A stretch of DNA of 64,000 bases, from positions 62,001 through 126,000 of the forward strand of contig JAIYAN010000012.1 in NCBI GenBank assembly GCA_027489035.1, given 5' to 3'. Numbering within the stretch: position 1 is the stretch's first letter; each line of letters starts with the position of its first letter. Made by a program: the position numbers and the translations under genes. Positions 16,819 to 25,033 of the stretch are shown here, piece after piece. The notes beneath the pieces are model-generated. The model worked only from the letters and a program-made list of their open reading frames with translations. It was not told where the DNA came from and ran no database searches. The stretch comes from Chitinophagaceae bacterium. Lineage in GTDB: Bacteria; Bacteroidota; Bacteroidia; Chitinophagales; Chitinophagaceae.

Positions 16819-16866
16819 AGTGTCCTTTGCAATAAATTATTATAAGGTAATAAATAAATATATTAT

Positions 16867-17586
16867 ATGATTAATAACATATTAGACTTAAAAATACTTA
16901 TTACAGTTTTTCAAAATCACAAAAGAAAATTGAGAACAACAATTATTTTAGTCTTAATTACTTCTTCATGTTATGCTCAAACTACAATTATTGATTCTCA
17001 AGTTTGGTGTACGAAAAATCTTAATGTTCTAACTTTTAGAAATGGAGAAGCGATTCCACAAGCGAAGTCTGCGGAAGAATGGAGAAAAGCTAGTATTAAC
17101 AAACAGCCTGCTTGGTGTTATTATGAAAATGATTCTAATTATGATGCTCAATACGGTAAGTTATATAATTGGTATGCGGTAAACGACCCAAGGGGTTTAT
17201 CCCCAATAGGTTATCATATTCCTTCAAGTACTGAATTATTTAATTTGAAACAATTTCTTGCTAAAAAAGAAGGAGAAATTTATTCATCACAACGAGCTAG
17301 TTATAGATTGAAATCAATACAAGGATGGAATGATGACCAATGTAATGGAGATAACTCAAGTGGTTTTTCTGGCCTTCCTGGTGGATACAGAGGCATAGGT
17401 GGAAATTTCGGTCTGATTGGAAAATACGCTTATTGGTGGAGCTCTACTGAAAATAATGATAAAATAGATGGATTCTATATTTATTGTGATGGTGGAGTCA
17501 ATGGCGGTGTCTCTCAACCCCCTAGGTACAACAAGGGACTAGGGTTTTCAGTTAGATGTATTAAAGATAGCTTAGAGGATAAATAA
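16867..17586 (+). CDS. Secreted FISUMP-domain protein
   Basis: A 239-residue paralogue of the preceding gene. The FISUMP domain runs from about residue 40 to 232: VWCTKNLNVLTFRNGEAIPQ, AWCYYEND, YGKLYNWYAVNDPRGLSPIG, GFSGLPGGYRG, YWWSSTENND and GFSVRCIKD. The signal peptide is IILVLITSSCYAQ preceded by KRKLR. The encoded N-terminus is about 20 residues longer than usual, and no better ATG exists downstream, so the true start may be a non-ATG codon near 16930. It lies 48 bp after its paralogue, a local duplication. It lacks the zinc-motif insertion. Confidence 0.8.
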   Translation: MINNILDLKILITVFQNHKRKLRTTIILVLITSSCYAQTTIIDSQVWCTKNLNVLTFRNGEAIPQAKSAEEWRKASINKQPAWCYYENDSNYDAQYGKLYNWYAVNDPRGLSPIGYHIPSSTELFNLKQFLAKKEGEIYSSQRASYRLKSIQGWNDDQCNGDNSSGFSGLPGGYRGIGGNFGLIGKYAYWWSSTENNDKIDGFYIYCDGGVNGGVSQPPRYNKGLGFSVRCIKDSLEDK

Positions 17587-17729
17587 ATCAAAAAGAAATT
17601 ATTCAAGTATTTGGTAACACGCATCCATTAATTAGCATCCAACATCCAATATGTTTGTTGTTTAATAATCAATGTTTTAAGGGGATCGTTACCCCATCCA
17701 GTTTCCCGTATCATCATCCATCAAATCAT

Positions 17730-17737
17730 TATCTTTG
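17730..17737 (+). promoter_or_regulatory. -7 box TATCTTTG, leaderless start
   Basis: TATCTTTG matches the Bacteroidetes -7 element (TAnnTTTG) and lies only 4 bp before the inositol-monophosphatase-like ATG at 17742. Transcription starting about 7 bases downstream would yield an mRNA with essentially no leader. A clear -33 TTG at the usual distance was not found. This placement supports the ATG at 17742. Confidence 0.5.
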
Positions 17738-17741
17738 CCGC

Positions 17742-18515
17742 ATGTTAAAAAATACTTTACTAAATGCCGTACAGGCAGGGGCAGCACAGTTGCAGCATTA
17801 TTTTAATGGAGATTTTAAAATTACCAACAAAGAAGGCATCAATAACCTTGTAACAGAAGCAGATCATGCTGCTGAGAAAGCGATTATTGAAGTAATTCAA
17901 CAAGCACATCCAGAACATTTTATTTTAAGTGAAGAAACCGGAGAAATAAAAACGGATAGCGAAATCAAATGGATTATTGATCCTATTGATGGAACGGTAA
18001 ATTTTGCCAATGGTATTCCGCTTTGTTGTGTGAGCATTGGCGTAGAAAAAGAAGGTCAAATGATTTTAGGTGCTGTATATAATCCGTTTATGAATGAATT
18101 GTTTTTTGCACAAAAAGGCATGGGCTCATATTTAAACGAAAAAAAAATCCACGTAAGTGATAAATCAACAGTGATAAAAAGTTGTTTGGTTACGGGCTTT
18201 CCATACACATATTTAGATTCACCAAATGGTCCGATACAAGTGTTTGAAAAATTAATTCGCCAGGGAATTCCGGTAAGAAGATTGGGCAGTGCGGCCATCG
18301 ATTTGTGTTGGGTTGCTGCTGGAAGATTTGATGGGTTTTACGAACATAGTTTACAAGCTTGGGATAGCGCAGCCGGATTTTTATTGGTAGAAGAAGCGGG
18401 CGGAAAAGTTACCGACTTCGAAGGGAATTATTATTCGCCATACCAGCCACATATTTTAGCCACCAATGGAAAAATACATGATGAGTTGCTAATGGTGGTG
18501 CAAGGAAAAATTTAA
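17742..18515 (+). CDS. Inositol monophosphatase family protein
   Basis: A 257-residue Mg2+-dependent phosphatase. Metal-binding motifs are LSEETG (residues 62-67), the IIDPIDGTVNF stretch (Asp80, Asp83) and AWDSAAG near the C-terminus, all as in inositol monophosphatase, SuhB or CysQ relatives. The exact substrate (inositol phosphate, PAP or another sugar phosphate) cannot be separated by eye. I chose ATG 17742, because the upstream residues in frame from 17655 do not resemble the family and a TATCTTTG box lies just before this ATG. thiL follows 17 bp downstream in the same transcript. Cytoplasmic. Confidence 0.9.
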   Translation: MLKNTLLNAVQAGAAQLQHYFNGDFKITNKEGINNLVTEADHAAEKAIIEVIQQAHPEHFILSEETGEIKTDSEIKWIIDPIDGTVNFANGIPLCCVSIGVEKEGQMILGAVYNPFMNELFFAQKGMGSYLNEKKIHVSDKSTVIKSCLVTGFPYTYLDSPNGPIQVFEKLIRQGIPVRRLGSAAIDLCWVAAGRFDGFYEHSLQAWDSAAGFLLVEEAGGKVTDFEGNYYSPYQPHILATNGKIHDELLMVVQGKI

Positions 18516-18532
18516 TACAAACTAATTTTATA

Positions 18533-19561
18533 ATGAACGAACGTACAGAAATTGCTTCTTTAGGAGAATTTGGATTGATAGAACATCTTACCCAAAACAT
18601 TAGCTTTAAAAATGCGTCAACCCTTTTGGGTGTGGGCGATGATGCCGCGGTGATTGATCATTTTGGTCGTCAAACTGTTGTAAGCACCGATATGTTGATT
18701 GAAGGCATTCATTTTGATTTGTCGTATACGCCATTGAAACATTTGGGTTATAAATCTGTAGTGGTAAACCTGAGTGATATTTATGCGATGAATGCTACAC
18801 CAACGCAAATATTGATCAGCATTGGTTTTAGCAATCGTTATAGTGTAGAAGCATTGGATGAATTTTATGCAGGCGTTTATGCAGCATGTGAAAAATACAA
18901 TGTGGATTTGATTGGTGGAGATACAAGCTCATCGCAAAAAGGATTTATCATCAGTGTAACTGCCATTGGCGAAGTGGTACCAGATAGTTTTGTAAAAAGA
19001 AATACCGCAAACGTCAATGATTTGATTTGTGTGAGTGGTGAATTGGGCAGTGCGTTTTTGGGATTAACCTTATTGGAAAGAGAAAAAAAGATTTTCGCTG
19101 AAACGGGCGCTCAACCTGATTTAGAAGGACAAGCACATATCGTTGGCAGATTATTAAAACCAGAAGCACGCAAAGACATTGTAGAATATTTTGCGGAATC
19201 TGAAATTATTCCAACCAGTATGATTGACATAAGTGACGGACTAAGCAGTGATATCATGCACATTTGCAACAAAAGCAAAACAGGTTGTGTTTTGTATGAA
19301 GATAAATTTCCGTTTAATGATGAAGCAAAAGAATTTGCGTATAAATTACAATTAGACCCAACGGCTTGTGCATTAAGTGGGGGTGAGGATTACGAATTGT
19401 TGTTTACCGTTTCTCAAGCAGATTACGAAAAAATAAAAATCAATCCTTCAATTTCAATAATTGGTTACATGACTGAAGAAACAGAAGGGATGCATCTTTT
19501 AACCAGAGGCGGAAACAAACATGCACTCGTTGCCCAAGGTTGGAACCATTACAATAAATAA
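18533..19561 (+). CDS. thiL: Thiamine-monophosphate kinase ThiL
   Basis: A 342-residue ThiL, which phosphorylates thiamine monophosphate to thiamine diphosphate with ATP. Signature segments are GEFGLIEHL, LGVGDDAAVID (residues 33-43), the STDMLIEGIHFDL stretch, NLSDIYAMNATP, LIGGDTSSS and ISDGLSSD, with SGGEDYELLFTV near the end. These are the Mg-ATP and substrate sites of the PurM-like fold. No other thiamine gene is adjacent. It follows the inositol-phosphatase-like gene by 17 bp and ends 1 bp from a convergent hypothetical gene. The identification is firm. Confidence 0.95.
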   Translation: MNERTEIASLGEFGLIEHLTQNISFKNASTLLGVGDDAAVIDHFGRQTVVSTDMLIEGIHFDLSYTPLKHLGYKSVVVNLSDIYAMNATPTQILISIGFSNRYSVEALDEFYAGVYAACEKYNVDLIGGDTSSSQKGFIISVTAIGEVVPDSFVKRNTANVNDLICVSGELGSAFLGLTLLEREKKIFAETGAQPDLEGQAHIVGRLLKPEARKDIVEYFAESEIIPTSMIDISDGLSSDIMHICNKSKTGCVLYEDKFPFNDEAKEFAYKLQLDPTACALSGGEDYELLFTVSQADYEKIKINPSISIIGYMTEETEGMHLLTRGGNKHALVAQGWNHYNK

Positions 19562-19562
19562 T

Positions 19563-19988
19563 TCATTCGCAATCATTTATTCGCATTAAAATACAATCAA
19601 TGATTTCATCAATAAAAATGGAATTAAGCGTTGTTTTATCTGTTTGATTAATACAAGCATTAAATTTCCATGTTGACATTTGTGCGCACTTAAATTGATT
19701 ATAAATGCTGTTGCTTAATCCGATGTATTCTAAATTTCCTGTAAAACTGGTTTGGTAAATGAGTTGATGAATTCTTCCTTGTTCATCACCAATCAACAGC
19801 AAATGCGTGTACGGATTTTTTGTGTTGAAATAATTATTCAATGCTACACCAGCAATTTTTAATGCCGTATAATTATTGATTACCAATTGGTCATTAGAAA
19901 TCATTAACCAATTTTTTCTGAAATATACTTGACTTTTAGATTCATAGCTTAATATAATAAATGAGAAAATAACAATTAAATTTTTCAT
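19563..19988 (-). CDS. Hypothetical secreted protein
   Basis: A 141-residue protein with an N-terminal hydrophobic signal (MKNLIVIFSFIILSYESKSQ). The mature part contains GDEQGRIHQLIYQTSFTG and a pair of cysteines near Cys101 and Cys111. No family is recognised. Its ATG shares a base with the stop of the preceding lipoprotein gene (TAATG arrangement at 19986-19990), which indicates translational coupling and a shared task. It is convergent with thiL. Confidence 0.65.
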   Translation of the reverse strand: MKNLIVIFSFIILSYESKSQVYFRKNWLMISNDQLVINNYTALKIAGVALNNYFNTKNPYTHLLLIGDEQGRIHQLIYQTSFTGNLEYIGLSNSIYNQFKCAQMSTWKFNACINQTDKTTLNSIFIDEIIDCILMRINDCE

Positions 19989-20590
19989 TATTGTAGTTTA
20001 TAAATGGGATCCAAAACAATTATATACACATTTGCATTTTGCTGGTTTTGTTGTTGCAATTCATTGATTTCTTTATATAATTTGTCGTACCATTTTCCAT
20101 AACGTGTGGTAAATGTTAGAAATATTTTATTGGGTTTTTTGTCCGCGTTGATATCAAATACTTGGTCGTTGCTTAAATATTTTAATGAATAAGCAGACAA
20201 TTTTGAGGCTTTTTTAAAATCCATCAAATCTGAATTTTTTCTAGAAATATTATTTTTTATTTCAAGTTCTATTCTACCAATGCAGGAAGAATTTTCATTT
20301 AGATGTAGGCTTCGTTTTACCATCATGCTATCGTTAAAATAAGTGCCTACATAAAAAGAAGTACTGTCTTGAGTAAGTTTTTCATGTATAAATTTTGCGT
20401 AAGATTCATTTTCTAGATACAGTACTTGTCCAAGCTTAAATGCTTTTTTCTTTTTTAGGTAGTTGATAAATTCCGTCTTTTGTTTGAAAGAAAAAGGCTT
20501 ATTCATTTGATAACGATGAATTGCATACCATTTGCAACTAGTTAATGTAAATGCAATAAAAACAATTGAAGCAATTAATATCTTTTTCAT
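19988..20590 (-). CDS. Hypothetical lipoprotein
   Basis: A 200-residue protein with a lipobox (FTLTSC, Cys19), so probably anchored to a membrane in the periplasm. The rest is Lys/Asn-rich with YVGTYFNDSMMVKRSL, KIFLTFTTRYGKWYDKLYKEI and NVYIIVLDPIYKL. No family is recognised. It overlaps the downstream secreted protein gene by one base; the pair form a unit. Upstream is a terminator belonging to the cysteine-rich secreted protein gene, so this pair probably has its own promoter in the ~60-bp gap. Confidence 0.65.
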   Translation of the reverse strand: MKKILIASIVFIAFTLTSCKWYAIHRYQMNKPFSFKQKTEFINYLKKKKAFKLGQVLYLENESYAKFIHEKLTQDSTSFYVGTYFNDSMMVKRSLHLNENSSCIGRIELEIKNNISRKNSDLMDFKKASKLSAYSLKYLSNDQVFDINADKKPNKIFLTFTTRYGKWYDKLYKEINELQQQNQQNANVYIIVLDPIYKLQ

Positions 20591-20617
20591 TTTTACTTAT
20601 TTAAAATTGTAAATTAA

Positions 20618-20647
20618 AAAGGCAATACCCTTTTGGATATTGCCTTT
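20618..20647 (-). terminator. Rho-independent terminator of the Cys-rich protein gene
   Basis: AAAGGCAATA (20618-20627) pairs with TATTGCCTTT (20638-20647) around a 10-base loop. Read on the minus strand the hairpin is followed by TTTTT. It starts 7 bp after the stop of the gene at 20655-21140 and separates it from the lipoprotein pair. Confidence 0.8.
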
Positions 20648-20654
20648 GTAGTTA

Positions 20655-21140
20655 TTATTTAATTGGAATTTCTACAACAAATTCATTGTCGATTTTTTTA
20701 ACTGGATAATTTCCGCCTGGTACTAATATTGTTTTTTCTTCAGGACTTATCAAGCTTAACATATTGTCTTCTATTTCAAAATCGGTAAAATCTGTTTTTT
20801 CAAATCCTTTCTCATTTTGAATAGCATCTGTGAAATGTAATTCAATGGTTTGATTGTTTAACTTTCCAAAAACAGAAATATTTCCATGCTCAATTAGAGA
20901 CTTGCCCATGCATTGTATGCAAGAAACACCAACATGAATTCTCCCGCAAAATCCAAAACCGTCTACACAACCTGTTCTGCGTCTATGAAAATTAAATATT
21001 TCAAGATTTATGTAAAAGGCTGAGCATGTATTTGGTGGACATTCATTTGGTTCGTCATCTAGTCCTTCTCTGTTTTTTTGAGTTTGTGCATTTAAGTTTT
21101 GTACACATAAAATCATTAAAAAAAATAATAGTTTTTTCAT
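20655..21140 (-). CDS. Hypothetical secreted cysteine-rich protein
   Basis: A 161-residue protein with a signal peptide (MKKLLFFLMILCVQNLNAQ). The first half of the mature part is cysteine-rich: ECPPNTC, GCVDGFGFCGR and SCIQCMG, seven cysteines within about 50 residues, likely disulfide-bonded. The second half is beta-rich (ISVFGKLNNQTIELHFTDAI and EKTILVPGGNYPV). No family is recognised. The KTILVPGGNYP segment resembles a repeat seen in short Bacteroidetes envelope proteins, but that is not certain. It has its own terminator. The 270-bp gap upstream is shared with a divergent XRE regulator. Confidence 0.7.
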   Translation of the reverse strand: MKKLLFFLMILCVQNLNAQTQKNREGLDDEPNECPPNTCSAFYINLEIFNFHRRRTGCVDGFGFCGRIHVGVSCIQCMGKSLIEHGNISVFGKLNNQTIELHFTDAIQNEKGFEKTDFTDFEIEDNMLSLISPEEKTILVPGGNYPVKKIDNEFVVEIPIK

Positions 21141-21412
21141 GTTTAAATTTTTATTGCCTACTCTGAATCCGGTTTTCGGCTTACCCGCTCAATGGCCGTT
21201 GATGCAGTAAAATTGAAATTCAAAATCCAGGAAGAAAAAAAATATCACTTAATTAAATTCAGTTTGAAGCTATATTTATTAAGCCTTTTTTAATCGTGAA
21301 AAACACCAAAAAAAGAACGTTATTTTCTTTTCAATTTTGGAATAAAATCACTACTAAAAAATTTGAAGCGTAATTATTTTTACAAAAAATTCAATTCAAA
21401 AAATAGTTACTT

Positions 21413-21820
21413 ATGAAAAAGAAAAACAATGCTGGTGGATACGAAAGAATTAAAGTTGGCGCTAACATCAGAAAATGGAGAAACATGAAAGAAATGAAAC
21501 AGAAGGATTTGGCTCATGGCTTACGCATGTCGGAAGCAGCGGTTAGTAACCTTGAAAATGATTTAACGGATATAACGTTAAGTCAGCTGGAAGACATTGC
21601 GATTGTATTAGACATTGAAGTGGAACAACTGTTTTCAGATCCTCAAGAGATGGTGGATAAAAAATATTCTGCTGATGAGCAAGATAAAAAATTTGTAATG
21701 GAACCTGAGTGGATTTATGCGTTGATCGGCAGCATTCAAAAAAAAGACGAACAAATTAAAACGGTTTTGGACAATATCATTTTAAATCCAGGATACGGGG
21801 GGAGTGGGGTGATGAAGTAG
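21413..21820 (+). CDS. XRE-family helix-turn-helix regulator
   Basis: A 135-residue regulator with a Cro/C1-type HTH at about residues 12-70 (VGANIRKWRNMKEMKQKDLA, RMSEAAVSNLENDLTDITL). The C-terminal part (WIYALIGSIQKKDEQIKTVLDNII) is a short helix. The layout is the same as the XRE protein at 15008: HTH, then a dimerisation helix. Possible targets are the flanking Cys-rich gene (divergent) and the small MORN remnant downstream. A half copy of the 81/138-bp repeat family starts just after its stop. Confidence 0.82.
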   Translation: MKKKNNAGGYERIKVGANIRKWRNMKEMKQKDLAHGLRMSEAAVSNLENDLTDITLSQLEDIAIVLDIEVEQLFSDPQEMVDKKYSADEQDKKFVMEPEWIYALIGSIQKKDEQIKTVLDNIILNPGYGGSGVMK

Positions 21821-21821
21821 G

Positions 21822-21850
21822 AGCGGAAAGGAGAACGATAGCGATAAGTC
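21822..21850. repeat. Solo half copy of the GAGAACGAGAGCGA family
   Basis: GAGCGGAAAGGAGAACGATAGCG closely matches the GAACGGAAAAGAGAACGAGAG part of the 24630-25004 units. It lacks the CATTCTGTTTCTCGC half. It sits directly after the XRE stop. Confidence 0.5.
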
Positions 21851-21974
21851 ATAATATTCTATTTTACTGAACAATTTGTTTCAATAAATTTCATTTTGGT
21901 TTTTTTATTCTTTAAATCAATAATCATTTAAGAATCTAATTCTATTCTTATACACTGTAACAAAATCATATTTT

Positions 21975-22235
21975 ATGGTGAAGAAATTTTTAATTTTAGT
22001 TATATCGATGTTGATAATTAGTCATGATTCATCTCAGATAACTCAATATCCCAATGCAAAAATTGAAACAAAAGGGAATACCGAAAACGTCGAATGGAGT
22101 ACATATTATGAAAATGGTCAATTAAAAGAAAAAGAATTATCTTTAGTACTGATATTAAAAAGACTTGGAGAATCTAAAATATTATGTCTCCAATTGAAAA
22201 AAATGGTACTGGATGCTAATAAAATAGATTTGTAA
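21975..22235 (+). CDS. Short secreted MORN-variant protein, possibly truncated
   Basis: An 86-residue reading frame with a signal peptide (FLILVISMLIISHDSSQ) and one YwqK/MORN-variant unit (WSTYYENGQLKEKE). Family members carry several such units with a GTW..YYENGQLK pattern. Here the similarity stops after one unit, and the remaining ~35 residues (LSLVLILKRLGESKIL) look like out-of-frame sequence. A frameshift or decay of a longer gene is likely. It lies 32 bp before the mosaic MORN/FISUMP gene, which has the same repeat type. Confidence 0.45.
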   Translation: MVKKFLILVISMLIISHDSSQITQYPNAKIETKGNTENVEWSTYYENGQLKEKELSLVLILKRLGESKILCLQLKKMVLDANKIDL

Positions 22236-22267
22236 ATGAATAATTGAATTTTGAAAATTAAATTAAA

Positions 22268-24592
22268 ATGAAAAAATGCTTTTTATTTGTTATTCTAAGC
22301 TTTATATTTTCTATCACATATGCTCAAGAGAATAGCATTAATTGTGAAGTAGCTCGTCAAAAATATCTTCAACAAAATCCAGATGTTTCCAATGCTGGCT
22401 TCGATCCATGGGATCATTATAATAGACATGGGAAAAAAGAGGGTAGAATCTGGCCATCTTGTGACAATGAAATTAATTGTGAGGTAGCTCATCAAAAATA
22501 TCTTGAACAAAATCCAGATGTTGCCAATGCTGGCATGGATCCATGGGTTCATTATAATAGACATGGGAAAAAAGAGGGTAGAATCTGGCCATCTTGTGAC
22601 AATGAGAGAAAAGCATCTGTTGAAAACAACAAAACAAATAGCCAGATTTCTGCTAATGATAATACTAAATCTCAAACTGTAGAGTATATGTATTGTAGTA
22701 GTGGAAATTGTGATGATGGTTTCGGTACAATGCTTTTTCCCTCTAATACTGGATTTAAAGAGTATACAGGTACGTGGAGGAAAAAAGTGATGAATGAATT
22801 TGGTAGATATGTCGATTGTTATTTTCTAAATTGTAGGTTCGTAAAGGGTAAACTCATTTTTACAGATGGTGGATATTATGAAGGAACTTTTGATAGTGAT
22901 GGTCGTGGCTTATATCAAGGTTATGGTTATCTAAAGAATTCAAATGGCACATATAAAAAAGGTGATTTTTTTAAGGGTGCTTTAAATGGTGACGGTGAAG
23001 AAAGTTCAACAGATGGCGTTATTTACAGAGGACAATTTCTTAATGGAGTTCGACAAGGAAAAGGTATTTTAACTTATCCAAATGGTGATATTGTAAAAGG
23101 GAGGTATTGGCAAGGTAAATTTATTTCTGAAAAAGACGATGTTTCTAATGCAAAATTAGACATCACTATTAATGGATTAAATCCCTCTAACAAAACAACA
23201 TACTCTACTGCTTTAATTAATGGGAAAGAATGGATGACTCAAAATTTAGATTTGACTACATTTAGAAATGGTGATATTATTCCACAAGCAAAAACTGAAC
23301 AAGATTTAATTGATGCAAATAAAAATCAGTTTCCAATTTGGTGTTATTTTGATTTTAATCCAGCTACTGAAACTCATTATGGTAAACTATATAATTGGTT
23401 TGCACTAAATGACCCAAGAGGTCTTATGCCTTTAGGATTTGTTACACCATCTGTTCAAGATTGGCAAAGCATAAATAATTTTAGTTACTTTAAAAATTTA
23501 ACTGGTCGATCTCAACTTTATATATCATCAACAAAAGAAATCCGTGGAGGAAAGATTAATACAAAATATTCTTTCAGTTTTGAAAACGGACCTTTTAAGG
23601 AAAAAAAATATGATAGGGCTTTTGGAGTTCCTGAAGATGATATAGGATATTATTGGACAAGTGGGAATTTTCAGGACAGATATAATGATAGAATTAACGT
23701 GTATTATATCAATTCTAACGGAAGAGTTGGAATTGATGAATATGAGCATAAAGGAGCATGTGTTTCAGTAAGAGGGATAAAAGGGGATCATAATTATTAT
23801 TCTGGAAATTGGATTGGTAATATTAAGAGTGGAAATGGCACAGAATTTTATGGCATTAATACAGAAATAAAAGGATTTGGTATTGTTCACAAAGGGGATA
23901 AATATACAGGTAATTGGGTAAATGGTGTTCAAGATGGCGAAGGGTCTATTATTTTAAATAATGGAGAAATTAAGACTGGATTATGGAAAAATGGAGAATT
24001 TAAAGGAGAATGGAAATATGTTGACAATCGCCACAAATGTTATCAATGCAATACCAATGTTTGTAAATCTATCAAGCGCACTTCATCGGAAATTGAAACC
24101 TATAAAAAAAATGCATACTCTAATGAAGTTGGAATATACAATACTCAATCATATTGCTCATCAACCTGTGAAGCTAAAGCTATAGCTATTCAAAAAGCGA
24201 GGGAAAAACAATATGAAAGAGAAAGTCAAAATAACTTGACAAAACAACAAACTTCAAATAAATCAAATTCGTTAGTGAATAACTGCTCAACAGGCTCAAA
24301 TGAATATGTTTTTATTTGTGATGATTGCGGTAAAATGTTAATTCAAAATTCCGAACCTTATGATAAATCAACTTGTCCAGAAACCAGATGGGGTGGAATA
24401 GGTCAAGCACAAAATATTTGGGATGATGGTGATCATAATTATGCTAAAATTGGTACATCGGGAGCTTGTAAATATTCTTGTAATAGATGTCATATTAGTA
24501 TTAACTTAGATAGAGACCCAATTAGTGATAAGGGTACTTGCGGTGCAAGTGGCTCAAATTGTTGCAGCCATTATTGGATAAAAAATAATTAA
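22268..24592 (+). CDS. Large secreted mosaic protein: duplicated HYxxHGxxEGR units, MORN repeats, FISUMP domain, zinc-ribbon-like tail
   Basis: A 774-residue secreted protein with a signal peptide (MKKCFLFVILSFIFSITYAQ). In order: two near-identical 45-residue units (about 24-68 and 69-113, each with INCEVA, YL.QNPDV, DPW.HYNRHGKKEGR and SCDNE); MORN repeats at about 200-285 (YYEGTFDSDGRG, YRGQFLNGVRQGKG); a FISUMP domain at about 312-506 (EWMTQNLDL, IPQAKTE, YGKLYNWFALNDPRGL, YYWTSG, CVSVRGIKGD); more MORN repeats at 509-583; and a cysteine-rich end (590-774) with CYQCNTNVC, CDDCGK and CNRCH, possibly binding zinc. The role is unknown; a surface scaffold is a guess. It belongs to the same FISUMP expansion as 16012 and 16867. 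Confidence 0.75.
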   Translation: MKKCFLFVILSFIFSITYAQENSINCEVARQKYLQQNPDVSNAGFDPWDHYNRHGKKEGRIWPSCDNEINCEVAHQKYLEQNPDVANAGMDPWVHYNRHGKKEGRIWPSCDNERKASVENNKTNSQISANDNTKSQTVEYMYCSSGNCDDGFGTMLFPSNTGFKEYTGTWRKKVMNEFGRYVDCYFLNCRFVKGKLIFTDGGYYEGTFDSDGRGLYQGYGYLKNSNGTYKKGDFFKGALNGDGEESSTDGVIYRGQFLNGVRQGKGILTYPNGDIVKGRYWQGKFISEKDDVSNAKLDITINGLNPSNKTTYSTALINGKEWMTQNLDLTTFRNGDIIPQAKTEQDLIDANKNQFPIWCYFDFNPATETHYGKLYNWFALNDPRGLMPLGFVTPSVQDWQSINNFSYFKNLTGRSQLYISSTKEIRGGKINTKYSFSFENGPFKEKKYDRAFGVPEDDIGYYWTSGNFQDRYNDRINVYYINSNGRVGIDEYEHKGACVSVRGIKGDHNYYSGNWIGNIKSGNGTEFYGINTEIKGFGIVHKGDKYTGNWVNGVQDGEGSIILNNGEIKTGLWKNGEFKGEWKYVDNRHKCYQCNTNVCKSIKRTSSEIETYKKNAYSNEVGIYNTQSYCSSTCEAKAIAIQKAREKQYERESQNNLTKQQTSNKSNSLVNNCSTGSNEYVFICDDCGKMLIQNSEPYDKSTCPETRWGGIGQAQNIWDDGDHNYAKIGTSGACKYSCNRCHISINLDRDPISDKGTCGASGSNCCSHYWIKNN
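22337..22606 (+). repeat. Two tandem 135-bp repeats inside the mosaic gene
   Basis: Units at 22337-22471 and 22472-22606 differ by only a few bases, mostly silent or conservative. The high DNA identity points to a recent duplication or continuing gene conversion. Each encodes one NPDV/HYNRHGKKEGR unit of 45 residues. Confidence 0.9.
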
Positions 24593-24629
24593 CTCTAATC
24601 AAAGACCATATGGTTAGAAAATCCTCTCG

Positions 24630-25004
24630 TTCAAGCTACAAAATGTAAGAACGAAAAAGAGAACGAGAGTGATCTTACAGTTCAAAGTTTCTTCTTCATT
24701 CTCATTTTGTTTTTCGGTTGATGGAAAAGGGTTTAAATCGCTTTGCTGGTTTAAGGGTTTAAAGTTGGAAGTATTTCTAAAAAGTAAGATCGAAAATGAG
24801 AACGAGAGCGATTTTTCAGTTCATACTTTCTTCATTCTCATTCTGTTTCTCGGTTGGTGGAAAAGGGTTTAAATTCCTTTGCTGGTTTAATGGTTTATTG
24901 GGTTGGAAGTGTTTCTAAAACTAAGAACGGAAAAGAGAACGAGAGCGATAAATGCGTTCATAGTTTCTTCTTCATTCTCATTGTGTTTCTCGCTTGCTAA
25001 AGGT
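24630..25004. repeat. Three tandem ~138-bp repeats (GAGAACGAGAG family)
   Basis: The 515-bp gap (24593-25107) holds three units about 138 bp apart, judged by GAACGAGAG at 24661, 24800 and 24937. Each has a GAAAATGAGAACGAGAG-type left part, TTCTTCATTCTCATTCTG and GTTTCTCG in the middle, and a spacer GGAAAAGGGTTTAAAT with CTTTGCTGGTTTAA. The core matches the 81-bp units at 14470-14712. Reading frames here merely translate the repeats. Confidence 0.85.
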
Positions 25005-25033
25005 TTGGGGGCTTTAATCACTAATTCTGCCTG

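Noticed and set aside
17680..17695. GGGGATCGTTACCCC small palindrome before the inositol-phosphatase-like gene
   Set aside because: Too short and imperfect to call an operator, and no second copy was seen.
24669..24872. 67-residue frame in the 24.6 kb gap
   Set aside because: Lies inside the triplicated ~138-bp repeats and translates the same unit.
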